From positions 47,866,612-47,930,611 of the forward strand of contig CM055109.1 of NCBI GenBank assembly GCA_029204225.1: a DNA stretch of 64,000 bases. Direction: 5' to 3'. A program made the position numbers and the translations under genes. Positions 26,901 through 39,755 of this stretch are shown in pieces. The stretch is from Diphasiastrum complanatum (taxonomy: Eukaryota > Streptophyta > Lycopodiopsida > Lycopodiales > Lycopodiaceae). Below the pieces are notes generated by a model. The model had not been told where the DNA came from, searched no databases, and saw nothing but the letters and a program-made list of their open reading frames with translations. Each line of letters opens with the position of its first letter. Within the stretch, counting starts at the first letter, position 1.

Positions 26901-29900
26901 ATTAACATGTCATTCTCTGGGAATTATCGTGAATACTTTAGTGAGGCAACAAATGTTGATGCAGTTGTTTATTTAATGCTTGCCAATGAACTTGTGCATG
27001 CAATATATTCCGATTGCACAATAGTTGCTGAGGATGTTTCAGGCATGCCCACTCTCTGTAGGGCTGTTATTGAAGGTGGGGTTGGTTTTGATCATCGGTT
27101 GGCAATGGGTATTCCAGATAAATGGATCCAGTACTTGAAGCATAAATCAGATGAAGAATGGTCCCTGAATGATATCACCTACTCTCTTTTGAACAGGAGG
27201 GTCACAGAGAAGTGTATTGCTTATGCAGAAAGCCATGATCAGGTAATATCATGTGTGTATAGGTCAGTAATCTTCCTACCATTTCCAAGTTAAAAATGTT
27301 GCGAAGGTTTTCAAACTATCTAGTTTATGGCCAAAGGCATGGGCATGCACTAATACATGAAGAGTTGTTCATGCAGTCCTTGGTGGGGGACAAAACCTTC
27401 GCATTTCTTCTCATGGACAAGGAAATGTACTATAACATGTCAGTGTTTCAAGAAGCCTCATCTATCATTCAGCGGGGAATCTCTTTGCATAAGGTACTCG
27501 TGAACCTCTGGTTTTGACGCCAAGAGGCAATTTTTTTGTTTTTGCAGTACCATCAGGTTCTGTGCTTCTCTTTCTTGGTTTGCTTAATCATGTCTCTGCT
27601 AGTAGCTCAAAAAAGTCTCCTCTGCAATGCTTCTATAATGCACAGTCTTATGCTCATCAAAATTTATGCCAATAATGTAAAGCCTGATCTCATACTATTA
27701 AAATTCTCAGTAAGGCTGGGATTTGACCAAGTTTTGGTTATGAGCAACAAGATTTCTTGAAGAAAGCTTCTAGATGTGCATTTTAGATTTCATCACTGGC
27801 AGCCGCAAGCCTATAGGTGGCTCTATAGCAGCCACCTGTCTACCTTCTACAGCCATCTGTAGCTCAATCAGATATTGTCATTTAACTACTCCATAACGTA
27901 CAGCAGTTACAACTTATCCATTAGTATTTGCTTGCCAGACATCAAGGTCGTTCTGCACTTCTTCATCGAAGGGCATACAAGCCTGTACCTACCTCTTTGC
28001 AGTGATCAACATGGCAGCTTATCAGTACTTCGTTGCCTTAGTAGCACAGATGCACCCTGAGTTCTGGAAAGCATTCTGGGTTTTTGGCCCGGAAAGCAGC
28101 CCCAGAACATTTCTTCTTTGTTTTTTCCAATATGGTGTTCAAATTGCAAAAAACTTTAGGCGATATCTGATGGTAGTTTTTTGAAAAAAATTTAAACACT
28201 CAAAGGACCCTTTTTTGTCAGATACTATTGTTCCGATTCTTTTTAATAGTTGGAAATATTTCTAAAACTTCGTTTTTTTTCGTTTTTGTAGGCAAAAAAT
28301 AGCATACAGTAATTTATAATTTTATATACTATTTATATAATGCCTATATATCATATGCATATAATGAAGTTGTTCAAAAAAATTAAAAACATTTTACTTT
28401 TTATCATTTTATATTTTATGAAGATCACATGGCGTTCCCACGTTCCCGCTTTCTCGAAAACATTCCTGTTCCCAAGGGTCCATATGTTCCCTCGCTCCCG
28501 TTCCTTGGCAACTATGAATTTCAGAAAGTAACTGTAGTTAATATCATGAAAAGGGAAAAATGTTATATATAGCGACCTCCATATGCTTTGTAAAACTTGA
28601 GGCTTGAATATTGCATGCATGTCTTTGAAACAAACTTGAGCTGGTTTGAGGTTTGCTCTATGCACACGAATTTTATTGAATGGTGTTTGCCTCATGTCCA
28701 TGTCTTTCAGTTTCTATATAGAACTCTTTGGTTTTTCTAACTTGTGTATAATCTGTTGACAGATCGTTATTGAATCTTAAAGTTAATCACTTCTCTCAAA
28801 GGGCTGACTAGAAAATCCCAAAATGGTCGTCTGATACAAATGCAACTTGTTCACTTCCAGATGATTCATTTCATCACGATGGCATTAGGAGGAGACGGGT
28901 ATCTGAATTTCATGGGAAATGAGGTGAGTTCAGTTTGAAGACAATCCTGCCAGAATTAGGATCCTTACCAAATCTTCGTTATTTCTTTTTGATTTAGTCA
29001 CAGTTGTGACTGTATAGCATCTGCCTCTCAGATTTGGCACAAGCCTCCATAATCAAAGATGCTTGTCAAAATACCAGCTTAGCTTGTATCATAAGCTATT
29101 TCTATTCACTGAATTGAATATATAGATGCTAATGGTGAGTTACAACTTACAATCACGACATTTAGCTTTTTCTTCTGAAAATTGGAGTTTTGGTTGCTTG
29201 CTAATGTCCCACACATACCTTCATTGTAATGAAACATTGATTTTCAGTTTAGTGGAAGAACACAATTTTTGAATTTTCTTCGATGTCATCTTAAGATAGT
29301 TACACTTTGTCCTTTACCTCTTTTTTCATAAACATGTTCATCTGTTTTGAGTAGTAAAGCCCTAGATTGCAGAGGTGTTTAGCTCTCTGCAGTTTAGGAT
29401 ATATTGTTTACTTTGGGCAGATTGTAACTTTGAAAAAAATGTTTGTCAATGATAATTCTGTTTTGATAATGCAACAGTTTGGCCATCCAGAGTGGGTTGA
29501 TTTTCCGAGGGAAGGTAATGGTTGGAGCCATGATAAGTGTCTAAGGCAGTGGGATTTGGTTGATTCAGATCATCTACGGTACAAGGTGTGCATTTAAACG
29601 TGGTAGGCAGTACTACAAGTGACAGTCGACACTCATTTGGTGGAAGAATTTGTGTTTGACATTGGCTTATTATACTCCACAACCGATCAAAAAGCTTTTT
29701 TTTGTCATATTAAGCATCTGGTTAAGTATACTCCGGTAACATTGAAGTGTTCATTTTTTTTATCATTTATCATTTGCCTTCATTTCCCTGCTGCTGTGCT
29801 TAAATATCTTTCTATCTTCAAAGCTGGCTGTTTTGAAACCTGTAAAACGGTGTGTATTATTGTACCGAGTGCTCACATTTCAGTTATATATTTGCATTCT

Positions 29901-31363
29901 TTCTGCCTCCTTTGGTTTTTCCAATTATCATTGTATAATACTGTAAGTTCCATCACTTTCTACCATGTTGTTCACCTATTATTTGATTTTTTCTCCTGCA
30001 TTTTGAAAAGAATTTGAAATTTTTGTAAATTATGTGTTTACCTTTCAACCCATCTGTCCATTACATTGTTCACCATTCCTGAGTATATGGTTATTCACTA
30101 CTGACGAGTGCCTGGGAGATGTAGAAGTATCTAAAGGAACAAGAACATGTTTCAAGGAGTATAAGTATTCCTGGAATATAGATTATTTAGCCACCAAAGG
30201 GAGTCTTCGCAATCTGCAAAAGATATGCTGCTAAGCGTTCCTTGACCATTGAAAGGGATAGCTAAGATGTGCTAAAATGGTTCTTCTTAAAGTAAGAAAT
30301 CAAGCTTCATACTCTAGAAGAATTAAATCATATGGAATAATCTCTTTGTGGTTTTAAATAACACCACTGGTATAATCACACTCTCTTTAACTATCACTCA
30401 AGAAAATAATTGAAGATTAGAAAGAAATTCAATTATAATTGCAAGCTTCTAGACCTCTTGACATGGTTGATATCGCGTGTAAATTTTGCAAAGTAAGATT
30501 GGGGTCACAGACATAAAGTTCAATTTTCAAAGTTCAAATATGCAATTTCTCCATTTATTCTAGGCATTGAAGATCAACCAACAAAATTAGAGTCAGTGGA
30601 GAATGTATGGTGTTGTACCTTTAAAGACATATTTTCACATGTGAGTGTCCTTAGCACCACTTTCCCTACATATGTGCACAGATCATGCTTGAGCTTCATC
30701 AAAATGATTCTAAAGTCTGTTATTTTATGGTTGGCTATCCTGGCTATCATGTTCTCTTGGTGGACTTCCTGTTCTGAGCATTGTGGAAGATATAGCTCTG
30801 CAATCTGCAAAATCTTCGCTAGCTTGTAGGTTCCGTCTAGTCTGGCGATCTTCAGTCTTAATCTGTATTCGATTCTCTCTAGCCACTAACTAGAAATTGG
30901 TATGTACTCAAGAGAGACGGTTGAAAATGTTAGTTACACCCATTCGACTGTTTACGGTTTGGCTAAAAATACTCACTGATACATTATTGTACTAGCTTTT
31001 AGAGTCTTCCGGCTTTCTTGGTGATTGATGCTATTTAGATGTTGGCTCTGTTCCTTGGCACTGTAAAGCTCTTTTACTACATCTTTTGGAAATCTAATAA
31101 TGTAATGTTTATGTTTTGGTTATTTATCAGCACATGAACAATTTCGACAAAGCTATGAATCTATTGGAGCAAAGATTTGGGTTTCTTAGCTCAACAAACG
31201 TGCTTGTGTCATGCATAGATGAGAGCAACAAAGTAAGTCAATGAGTGCCATATAATCAAGCAAAGTAAATGCATATGTTATTGAAAGAATTAGTAGTGTT
31301 ATTTTGTTATATGCATGTGTGCACTTTCTTTTGTGTTTGCAGGCTTAACGCCTGCTTGTTCCA

Positions 31364-31435
<72 letters not shown>

Positions 31436-34400
31436 CTCATGAATGCTATTTTATTAAGATACTCCTTGTGCTACTGTTGAACATGGTTAAATTTTGACCC
31501 TACTATGCTGGTTTTTAATAACTCCGACCAAGAGAGTACCAACCCTATTGGTGAAACATATATAAGCACATCAACAATAATCTTGTGAAGAGGTTTTTTT
31601 TTAAAAAGAGGGGTTATTGGGACACGCAATGACTTGCCATCAACTGCTGGGGCCTATCAATTTCTACAAGTAGTATCAATGCTTATCTATCTGGTATGGC
31701 TACTACAGAGGAAGGAGAAGATTCCCCTGCCATAACCCCAAGCGTTTGGAATAGATTTCATCTGTTGGTTATATATCTTGAGTACGCTTTATGCAAACTC
31801 AACATCATTCAGACCATCATAAAAATTCTTCACTTAAGTAAAGGCACAAGTAAATGCAAACGTAATTTTCTCACCACTTAAGAAATTATCAAGATGGTTC
31901 AATCTCTTCAATTCAATGAAATGTTCTTTGGAGCACTGAAGAAATGGATAATCAATGACATCTTCTATGAGGTCAAACAAAAGGAGGCCTATTTATGATA
32001 TCCAGTAGGAAGATGTCTTAAGTAACATGTTGCAGGAACAGCTAGTATCAGAATTACACATAGAATACTCTATAGTCCAGACTCCAGACTTCAAACTTCA
32101 GTAGCCGTTCTTGCCCATCTAGTAGCAATCGTATCCTTAGTTACTTTGTATTTGCTGAATGACTACTCTTAACTGACGTGCTAACACTAGATATTAAACC
32201 ATACAGAGAACATACTCAAAACGAGGATCATAAACTGTGGTCTGAGAGGAATATTAAGTTAATGGGTAGCTTTGAGGACTTTGACATGCGAGATATGATT
32301 GATCCTGTTTGCAAAAAAAAGTTGGATAGCAACACTTTTATTAAGGAATGTTTTGTTTTTAGCTGTCATTCACAGAAGTGCCTGGAGTTGATGGTTATCA
32401 AACAAAATCTGCTTAGCTTTTTTCTATTTTGATGTTAACTACAAATATATTTGAAATGGCAAACTCTTTCACAGCGTGTATTTCCAGAACAAGCTTGTGC
32501 AGGATACTTCCTACTTGGTAGAAGTGGCATAGACATTGTCAATATCACGTGTGTCGTTTTAAACTTTTGGAATACCTACATGCTATGTAAAATTTATGTG
32601 CTCATGTCAATTTTTTATTCTCCATTCTCATAGGTTTGCAATCTGACAGATTATTGTTTTTGAGAGGGGCAGCTTGGTATTCATTTTCAACTTTCATCCT
32701 TTGAACACATATTCTGGGTAAGTAATCAAGCTAGCTTTTCAATCTAAGTTTTTCATTTTGAATAGCAACATCAAAGCAGAACAGGTTGTCAAAGTTTATT
32801 GAAATGGCATACCATGCTTAACGAGCTTGTCCTTCTTGTGAAAGATGAAACTCATGGTAACTGTGCTTCATAGTCAAAGGTGTTCTGTCCAGTAGTCATA
32901 TGTGACTTGCGCTTCATTGTTTAAGATTTTACCTGTTTTATGATGGCATTCCTATTTCACTTTGGGCTTACTTGTGTGGCAGATATAAGGTGGGGTGCAA
33001 TTTACCTGGAAAATATAAAGTTGCTTTGGACAGTGATTCCCAAGATTTTGGTGGACTCGGCCGGGTGAGGTTCTATTCTAGTAATTTAGATTTTTTTGCT
33101 TTGTACATGTGACACATCAGTTTTGTTTTAGCAAGCTGAGGTTCTGTGGCTTGTATTTCATACATCATTGATGATTGTGGATGTGAATATTTAAAGATTA
33201 GCACCAGCAAGGGCAGCATGCATGGATGACGTCTCCCCTGACAGCCGAGGATTACCATAAGCTAGGTGAGAAAAGAATGTTCACACTAAGCAATGAAAAG
33301 AATGTTCACATCAAAGCTCAAATGGCAACAAATCATTTATGAATATTGTTTCTGCCTGAAGGAATGCAGAAGAATAATAACAGGCTGCTTGAGAATGCAC
33401 TCCTAGAAAATCTTTACAGCTGAGGCTATCCCTAACAACTAGTTGTAAAAGCTTTTTGACAAACAATAGAAACACTCGCGGCTTCAAAGTTATGATCTGG
33501 AAAATAAGCCTCTGGCTGCTGATCAATTTTGATAAAAAAGCTCCTCTACACCCTTCCTCTAACTTAGGGTTGAATGGCTATTGCATCCCTTACCTAGTTT
33601 ACTAGATGGTGCCCTGCCCTGACGTTGACTATTTGGTTGGTTCTTAGGCACATAATAACAAAGAAAATACAAAGGCTCCCTAGAATGTCAATCCGAAGCT
33701 CCAAGAAACAGCATCATGCTAAGAGGTGGATCCAAAGTGGGTCTTGTGGCCTGGTCAAGTGTCAACCAGCTAGTTCATTATCTCCCAGTCTAAAGCAAAA
33801 AATCAAAATCAGCAGAAATCATCATGAATAGCTTTCTAGCTCCATACATGTCTAGATTGATAAGACTCACATGATAAACACTATGTACAGGATTCTGTAG
33901 TGCCTAATATGTCGAGACCACGTAGTTTAGAAGCAATCTACGTAATGCTCTTGTCAGCCCAAAGGTGAAACTAATTGAGGATGAGATTTTAATTGCCGAC
34001 TCCGAACAGAAAGGCAGTTGGATAGGAAATTTAAAGTTGATAAGACTGTATTCCTCCACTTTTGGAAGTTATTCTCATGGGTCTCAAGTCTCTTAGAGAA
34101 TGCTCTGCCTAGACTTGATTTACATGTCCAAATGCACGTAGAATCTGCAGTGCAAAGAAAATGGACTTCCCTGAAAAGGCTTTCCTTAAAAGGATGTATT
34201 GCTTGAGACATCAGATGGTAATCAAAGATATGCTACCATTACCAGAACACATTCGTGCCAGCAATGTTTTGCATTCATATCAATTGCAATTATGCCTAGT
34301 TGGTGCCATAGTTCAAGAATTATATGGGTAACATGTTTGTGCAGTGGCTACTAGTTGTGAGAATCACAAGTTGAAATGAGGCAATCTTAAGATTTTCCCC

Positions 34401-35213
34401 CTCTGACTATCTCCGTCCTTTGCTCATGGAATAAGCTGTTAATGGCATTCAAAGTCAGCACTTGCTGTGGATATGTTGTCCCCAATTTGTAGCATTTTCT
34501 TTTCACTTTTATTTGTTAAAAAATGTCTCCTGCCAAAGAAAGAATCTATCTATTTACAATTAAATTACAGAGAAGGTATTTTTCTATTTAAAATTTTTTA
34601 GGTTTCTCCTTGAGGTAAATTCTTTCCTGTATTTGCTGCTATTTGAATAAGCATGCGTAAAGTATGAACATGGCCTTTTTTGTAGGTTGATCATGAAGTT
34701 GAACATTTTACTTCTCCTGAAGGTGTACCTGGAAAGCCAGAAACCAATTTCAACAATCGCCCAAACTCTTTCCTCCTCCTTTCACCATCACAAAGCTGTC
34801 AGGTTGCATCTTCTACTTCTTATATTATTTATCTAACTTGTGCCTTTGTAGTCTAAGTATCTTCCTCCTTTACTTTGGCGAAAAATAATCTCACATTTGA
34901 AAGGCTCACTACTACTCCATTTTCTGCTAGTAACCTTTTCCTTCTTAGTTTGAAGCTTACATACAATGACATACTGCACGTAGGTTTCTAGTCAGGACTG
35001 CTAGGTATCTAAAAGCATATGCATTGTTAGGTAAGATTTTGTCCTGTTCGAGCTTGCTGCCCAGCATGCAAAACCTGCATAATTCTTGTTACTAATTTAC
35101 TTGAGCATTTTCATTATTGCTCATTGGTGAAGAAAATGTGTTTCCTGCTGTAATCATTAATGTAATGTTTTATTGTGTAGGTCTATTACAAAGTACCAGA
35201 GGCAACTAACTAG
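12493..35213 (+). CDS. SBE: Starch branching enzyme (1,4-alpha-glucan branching enzyme, GH13), SBE I-like
   Basis: The enzyme cuts alpha-1,4-glucan chains and rejoins them through alpha-1,6 bonds, making amylopectin in plastids. Exons read: candidate 12493-12561, then 13746-13847, 15590-15818, 25554-25623, 25941-26210, 26336-27242, 27377-27493, 28861-28923, 29478-29585, 31131-31232, 32650-32717, 32983-33064, 34686-34802 and 35181-35213. Exons 2-14 total 2268 nt with every phase matching and one terminal TAG, giving 755 residues plus exon 1. A CBM48 region ([16 protein letters not shown]) precedes the GH13 barrel. Catalytic motifs are DVVHSH (26643), GFRFDGVTS (nucleophile Asp 26865), VAEDVS (acid/base Glu 27030) and ESHDQ (Asp 27237). 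The C-terminal domain ends YKVPEATN. The sequence order follows cereal SBE I closely. Exon 6 is unusually long (907 nt) and intron 3 is 9.7 kb, full of transposons. Nothing suggests a pseudogene. Confidence 0.95.
13990..14880 (+). pseudogene. Gypsy RNase H and integrase remnant in SBE intron 2
   Basis: Plus-strand sequence near 14020-14120 reads like a Gypsy RNase H (VLIQEGR, then [15 protein letters not shown]). Further on are integrase-like pieces: [14 protein letters not shown] near 14371-14412, a [10 protein letters not shown] segment near 14518, and a C-terminal [14 protein letters not shown] segment near 14690. Frameshifts and stops separate the pieces. It sits between exons 2 and 3 and would be spliced out. 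Confidence 0.65.
16017..16210 (+). repeat. Left divergent repeat (possible old LTR)
   Basis: Co-linear with 24715-24925 over about 200 bp, at what looks like 60-70% identity by eye, in direct orientation. It includes a CCTATTTATAG box. Confidence 0.5.
17178..17194. repeat. Poly-C tract
   Basis: A run of about 17 cytosines inside SBE intron 3 with no coding context. Confidence 0.9.
18320..18445 (+). pseudogene. Gypsy aspartic protease fragment
   Basis: The frame reads [20 protein letters not shown], with the catalytic DTG of a retropepsin (normally DSG/DTG-A/S-THSF). It is cut at 18445 by the minus-strand Gypsy LTR. Read across that insertion, the frame would continue with VVANSQYF at 23174. 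Confidence 0.7.
18446..19135 (-). repeat. 3' LTR of the intronic Gypsy element
   Basis: Plus-strand ends are TGTCAG and CTAACA. It carries an internal tandem duplication of about 73 bp (from 18761 and 18834), each copy containing the palindrome GACACGTGTC (18808-18817, 18883-18892). Confidence 0.88.
22210..22432 (-). repeat. Imperfect tandem repeat in Gypsy leader
   Basis: Units close to CTGAAATCTGATCCTGATT recur about ten times with drift. It lies directly after the primer-binding site on the minus strand. The ORFs that cross it are repeat artefacts. Confidence 0.75.
22467..23173 (-). repeat. 5' LTR of the intronic Gypsy element
   Basis: Plus-strand ends are TGTTAG and CTAACA. The GACACGTGTC palindrome is intact at 22830-22839 but mutated to GACAGGTGTC at 22906-22915. 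Next to it, at 22210-22432, is an imperfect CTGAAATCTGATTCTGATT repeat in the element's untranslated leader. Confidence 0.88.
23885..23949. repeat. (CT)n microsatellite
   Basis: About 65 bp of CT dinucleotides with one early interruption, inside SBE intron 3. Confidence 0.97.
24085..24325. repeat. Dispersed GCCGATYGGCA-type motif cluster
   Basis: Variants of ATGCCGATTGGCAT recur at about 24095, 24162, 24179, 24239, 24282 and 24303, spaced unevenly. The core is near-palindromic. No coding meaning is apparent. Confidence 0.55.
24715..24925 (+). repeat. Right divergent repeat (possible old LTR)
   Basis: Partner of 16017-16210. Conserved blocks occur in the same order with small indels. Confidence 0.5.
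25652..25861 (+). repeat. Tandem duplication of 105 bp in SBE intron 4
   Basis: Two copies (25652-25756 and 25757-25861) differ at only a few bases. Each includes a pyrimidine-rich stretch ending in CTTTAG and a TTTCCAGTAA sequence, so each copy holds acceptor-like signals 80-290 bp before the true acceptor at 25940. Confidence 0.95.
31367..31432. repeat. (TC)33 microsatellite in SBE intron 10
   Basis: A clean 66-bp TC run between exons 10 and 11. It yields a spurious Ser-Leu frame. Confidence 0.97.
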
Positions 35214-36277
35214 CAGGTCTGGACTTTATGCTATAATCATTTTATAGCGTTGTTAGAGGCAGCTTTCCGTTTTCACAGGAAATATTTATCAGAGTATTTT
35301 GGGTAGTAGTAACAGCGACCGGCGGCGGCACCTCTGTCTTTAATTTTGTCAGGTGAGCTTGCCTGCAAATATGGAGAATCAAGCAGCAAAATGGGAACAA
35401 GTTACAGGATAAGGATATCTTGGCCTTGCTGCCTGTTCCTGCATAAGTTCCCGTGTATATATTTGAGATGACAAAAATTGACTTCCATATATAAATAGTA
35501 ATAACATGGTCATTGGTCAACCGGGCATTCTAATATCAAGGACTATAATATGAATACCCATTATTGTAAAAGAAGTTCTCGTGAATGACTTATTCCGAAG
35601 ATCACCCATTGTGTAAATGGACAAATGTCTGAAATTCCAATTTTCTTGCCATTCATCCTACATAATGACACTGTTGAACTCGTAGTCCTTTATCTGCAAG
35701 CTCAAGCAATGGTCCATCCAATGTTGACAACTCTTGTTTATTACTATATATCTTGTTCTGGCACTAGAATGTAGGTCCATCCATTTTCAAGAAGGCATGG
35801 CAGCAAATAGATGATGGGCAAATGACAGATTAATCAATTGAGACTTTGCCTGATTGTTATTTGCTACATCCATTTGAATACCACTGGGTGGACAACATAC
35901 ACTTTTGGAATAAAAAATCCAGAACTAGTTTGATACAAGCAACTCTCTATTGGTGATACATAAGTATTAGTATTATCAAACGTATGTCTTGCAAGGGAAA
36001 GATTAAAAAATGCGTGGTGCATTCAGAGCACGTGCAAGAATCTAATTGCAGCGAAAACATACTCTGGTGGCAAATTTGATGCCAAAGTAGTCGTTTCATT
36101 CAACGAAATTATTGAAGTATAGAAAGTTAAACCTTTTAGACTTAGCAGAAGCTGCAACACTTACTTCATCCTCCCTTCCCATGAATAGATGGTCTATGTT
36201 ATCCTCCGAGGATGACCTACCTAAGGACACTCTTACATTACTGGGTGTGCCACAATACTTTAGATAAGGTTGGGGGA
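35214..36277. other. SBE downstream region, no gene seen
   Basis: Presumed 3' UTR and intergenic sequence after the TAG at 35211-35213. No clear AATAAA was fixed and no coding similarity was found. Confidence 0.4.
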
Positions 36278-36510
36278 TGTTAGCACTAATTCCACTAGGA
36301 GTCCTCCAGATTAGTATAAATAAGAGTGGTGCTTTATGTTTTGGTCTACTCTTGTAGGAGAATTATAGGTCTTCCTTGGAGGGAATAAGCCATTGGTTGT
36401 ATTGGATGTTCTTTCAATATTTTTGGTTGGAGGATGCTATTAGGTTTATGTTGTAAGGTCTTTTGTGCTTCAATTCATGCCATACCTGCTATTATGACTT
36501 CATAACCTGG
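36278..36510 (+). repeat. Possible solo or orphan LTR
   Basis: It starts TGTTAGCACTAATTCC right after a polypurine-like AAGGTTGGGGGA, and has a TATA-like GTATAAATAAGAG near 36315. The right edge is guessed from a degenerate TGGTAAAATAGCAC resembling a primer-binding site. No partner LTR was found. Confidence 0.35.
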
Positions 36511-39500
36511 TAAAATAGCACTTTCCATAGCCTCCTAGCTCATGACGTCTTGCACTTCTATTCATGGATGCCAAATCCTCTCTCTTATTTGTTTGCATCT
36601 GTTGTCACCCATCGCTAGTCATTCTCTTTACTGTCCATAGATCTGATCCTTTCTTTCAACATCTATTGTTGCCCCACTCCTTCCGTGATCCGCTACTACT
36701 AGTATTTGTGTCCCAACTTATGTTTACTCTCCATTTGCACGACCCACCTTCTCCAATCCCTGCCACCTCGTCAACCCCCCCTCCACGCTTTAAGCCAAAA
36801 GTGGGCCTCAATCGCAGTAGGCATCGGACCTGCTATCACAAAACCTGATCGAATTGAAGCCCTACCTCATTTAGTTGTAGATAGATTATGATCACTCCTA
36901 CTCATAATCAGATTTCAGTGCACTTCAAAAGCAAGTTATGAAGCCTATACCTCTGTTGCATGTTATTGATCTAATTTCCACTCAGGTTGGGCATGCATGG
37001 CCTTTCTGAATAGCTTGGGATGTTCTTGTTGGTATAGGCATTTTCCTCCAGTAGTCTTGTTCACTCCAAGTGGCATAGAGAAGAAGTGTGGCGAATTTAT
37101 ATACCTTTGTTACATTTGGACCATTAGGTTGGCTTGGCATAAATGTGGCTACGTCAATTTGTACGTTAGTTTATGCTATCTTCATATGCATCATTGTTCC
37201 ATTCAACTAGCATGGCACTCTTTTCTATGGAGTCAAGCTTCATTGCTATGTATTCATTGAAGCATAATTAAGGTAATATTTTAGTGATCCTTATTATTAA
37301 TATATTATGAAGAAAACCACAATTTCTCCATCCCAAAATTTTGACTAAGATCATATAAAATCCTATCAAACCGAATTTTGTAGATACCAAAAACCTTGTA
37401 CCTTCCTTTCTTGGTCCATGTGTTGTCTTCATTTTCACATGATTTCCAAGAAGCTATGAATTTTGTTGCTTGTTGATGTCCCATGCTCAATGCCAAAATC
37501 CCTAGTGCCAAAAATGTGCCATAAGATCCTCCTTACTAGACACCTATATTCTTCACTCGCACTTTGCATAACACGACAAAGCTCATAAACACAATGGTTA
37601 GGCCTAATAAAGATAAACCAAACATCTCTTAAATGATTTTCATGAGGAATAGTGTCCTTCAGGATGATATAATGTCTTATATATAGAGCTTACATTTAAC
37701 CTCCATAGATAGATCAAAACAACTATTCATGCTAAGGATACATCTTACATAATTTTTTAATCACTAAAAGTAAAAGTAGCATATACTATTTAAAGTATCA
37801 TAAAAATATCTACTATTTTTCATCTCAAGATCACACATGATTTTGTCCATCACTACATCTAGTATTTACAATACCTTGAAATAAAAGAACAATAGAAAGA
37901 TATTTCACTCCTAAATCTAGATAGAGTTTCTTTATGAGTTTCCAACTGAAGTCATGTCCATAGAGCAAACTAAGTAATGTGTTCCTCTCAAGCTCACAAA
38001 TAAAGAATAATTTACATGATCATCATCATACATGAAATAGAGACAAGGTTCATTCCACATGAATCGAAGAGTAGATAGGATCCCAATAGTGTATAAAACA
38101 CAACAATGCCTTACATACCACTCCTTGGTTGCTAGGGTGAGTCCAACCAAACATTCTTTGATCATATCATTGCCTTCTTGGTCACCACCAAGATCCATGA
38201 CAACATTTTCATTTTCTTGGTCAATACCAAAATCCACCATACACCTATCAAGAGCTAAATACCAAAAATTAGAAGCTTCACTTGATAAAGATCAATGGGA
38301 TCTTGAAAGGAATTCATTCTCCATCATATGGTGAGCATAGGAAAATCATAGACATGATTAAGTCTATCAAGGAGTAGTTCTTTTGGCCTTCCTTGCCAAA
38401 ATGTTAGCAATAGTATGTGAGTTCTTTTGATATTTACTAGCATATCAAGTATGCAAGGCAAAACAATGAAAATTATCAAGTAGTAGTATATCAAGAATAC
38501 TTTTAAAGTCCATGAAATTCCTAAATTAATAATTAGGCAAAATTGTTTTGACTAGTTTTGGTCATTTATGGATAGGTTGACATGGAAAGCCTGTCTTGTA
38601 GTGGAGAGAATTGAGCCTCCTATCTTGCAGGAAATACAAAGAAAAAGGCATCTTGAGGTTGGTGACTCAACATAAGTCAAAGGATATTTGGATTTAGGAT
38701 TAGGTTATCCAATTTGTAAGTCATAAGTGATGGGAAAAATGCTAGAAAACTAAGATGGTGTGGATCTATATGTACATCCATCATTTTGATCGAATACTGA
38801 TTCTTGACCTCTATCCTTTGAGTAAGCGATCTATGCTTTGTGTATTTCATCTTATTATGCATTTGAATGATGGTTTACAGTATTTTCACATGTCCAAGCC
38901 ATATTGAATCCATTTCCTAAGGTTTGAGTGAACTTTCAGAGCTCTATTATTAATTTAGTCACATTCTTGCATTCTAGCATACCTAAAATCAATAAATCTT
39001 GAATGATTAAGAAGTAACTCTCACCTTTTTTGATAAGTTGTAGCAAAAACATTAAAGGATGAAACAATGATATAAGTACTCTCTATCTTTAGTAATACCA
39101 AAATCGTCGAGAAATGATGATAGCACAATATCTAGATCAAACAGAAGCTAAAGACATTGTATGAAAGAATTTTTTTCTAAAAAAAAAGTCAAGATTAAAT
39201 GTTTACATCAGATCAGTGAGCAATGATCAAAAATAGCAAAGGAATTTGAGGAGGTGTGCACAAGAATGATATGTACAATTTAAATACAAGTAGAGGTTTA
39301 GAAAAATCACTAAAAATGTTATGTTGACATTGAACAGATATTTATATACAATCTGATTCAATCTCCAGTGTACACGTGTCACCAACACGAATTAAGAAAA
39401 TAAATGTGTTGCCGAATACTAGAATATTCCTGCTATTGGAAATTAAGTCCACGGTTGTCTCCTTGGTGAATACAATTTCTATTTTTCAAGATTCTTTATG

Positions 39501-39755
39501 CACGTTTATTGATCAATGATCTAGGATCAAATGCAACCTTTTTTGGGTTCTATGTCTACTCATCTGATACATGCAAGAATCATAAAGTTTCCTATTTTGC
39601 TATTTTGCAAAATTACTCTCATTCTATTTCAAATGTAGCATTTGTCTCTAGGGATGTAATCTTCCAAGAACACACACCAACGATAATATTTCTTCTACAA
39701 AACCTGCAGCTACAGCTACAGAAGTCGAGCAGCTGACAATACCTGTCACCAGACC
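36511..39755. other. Intergenic region, no gene recognised
   Basis: AT-rich sequence with only short frames. The minus-strand frame at 37932-38240 (102 codons) and others show no family resemblance, domain or composition that would support a gene. Confidence 0.4.

Noticed and set aside
32178-32432. 84-codon frame in SBE intron 10 vaguely like a receptor-kinase C-terminus ([15 protein letters not shown])
   Set aside because: Similarity is limited to a few residues, no kinase motif is present, and it lies between two phase-matched SBE exons.
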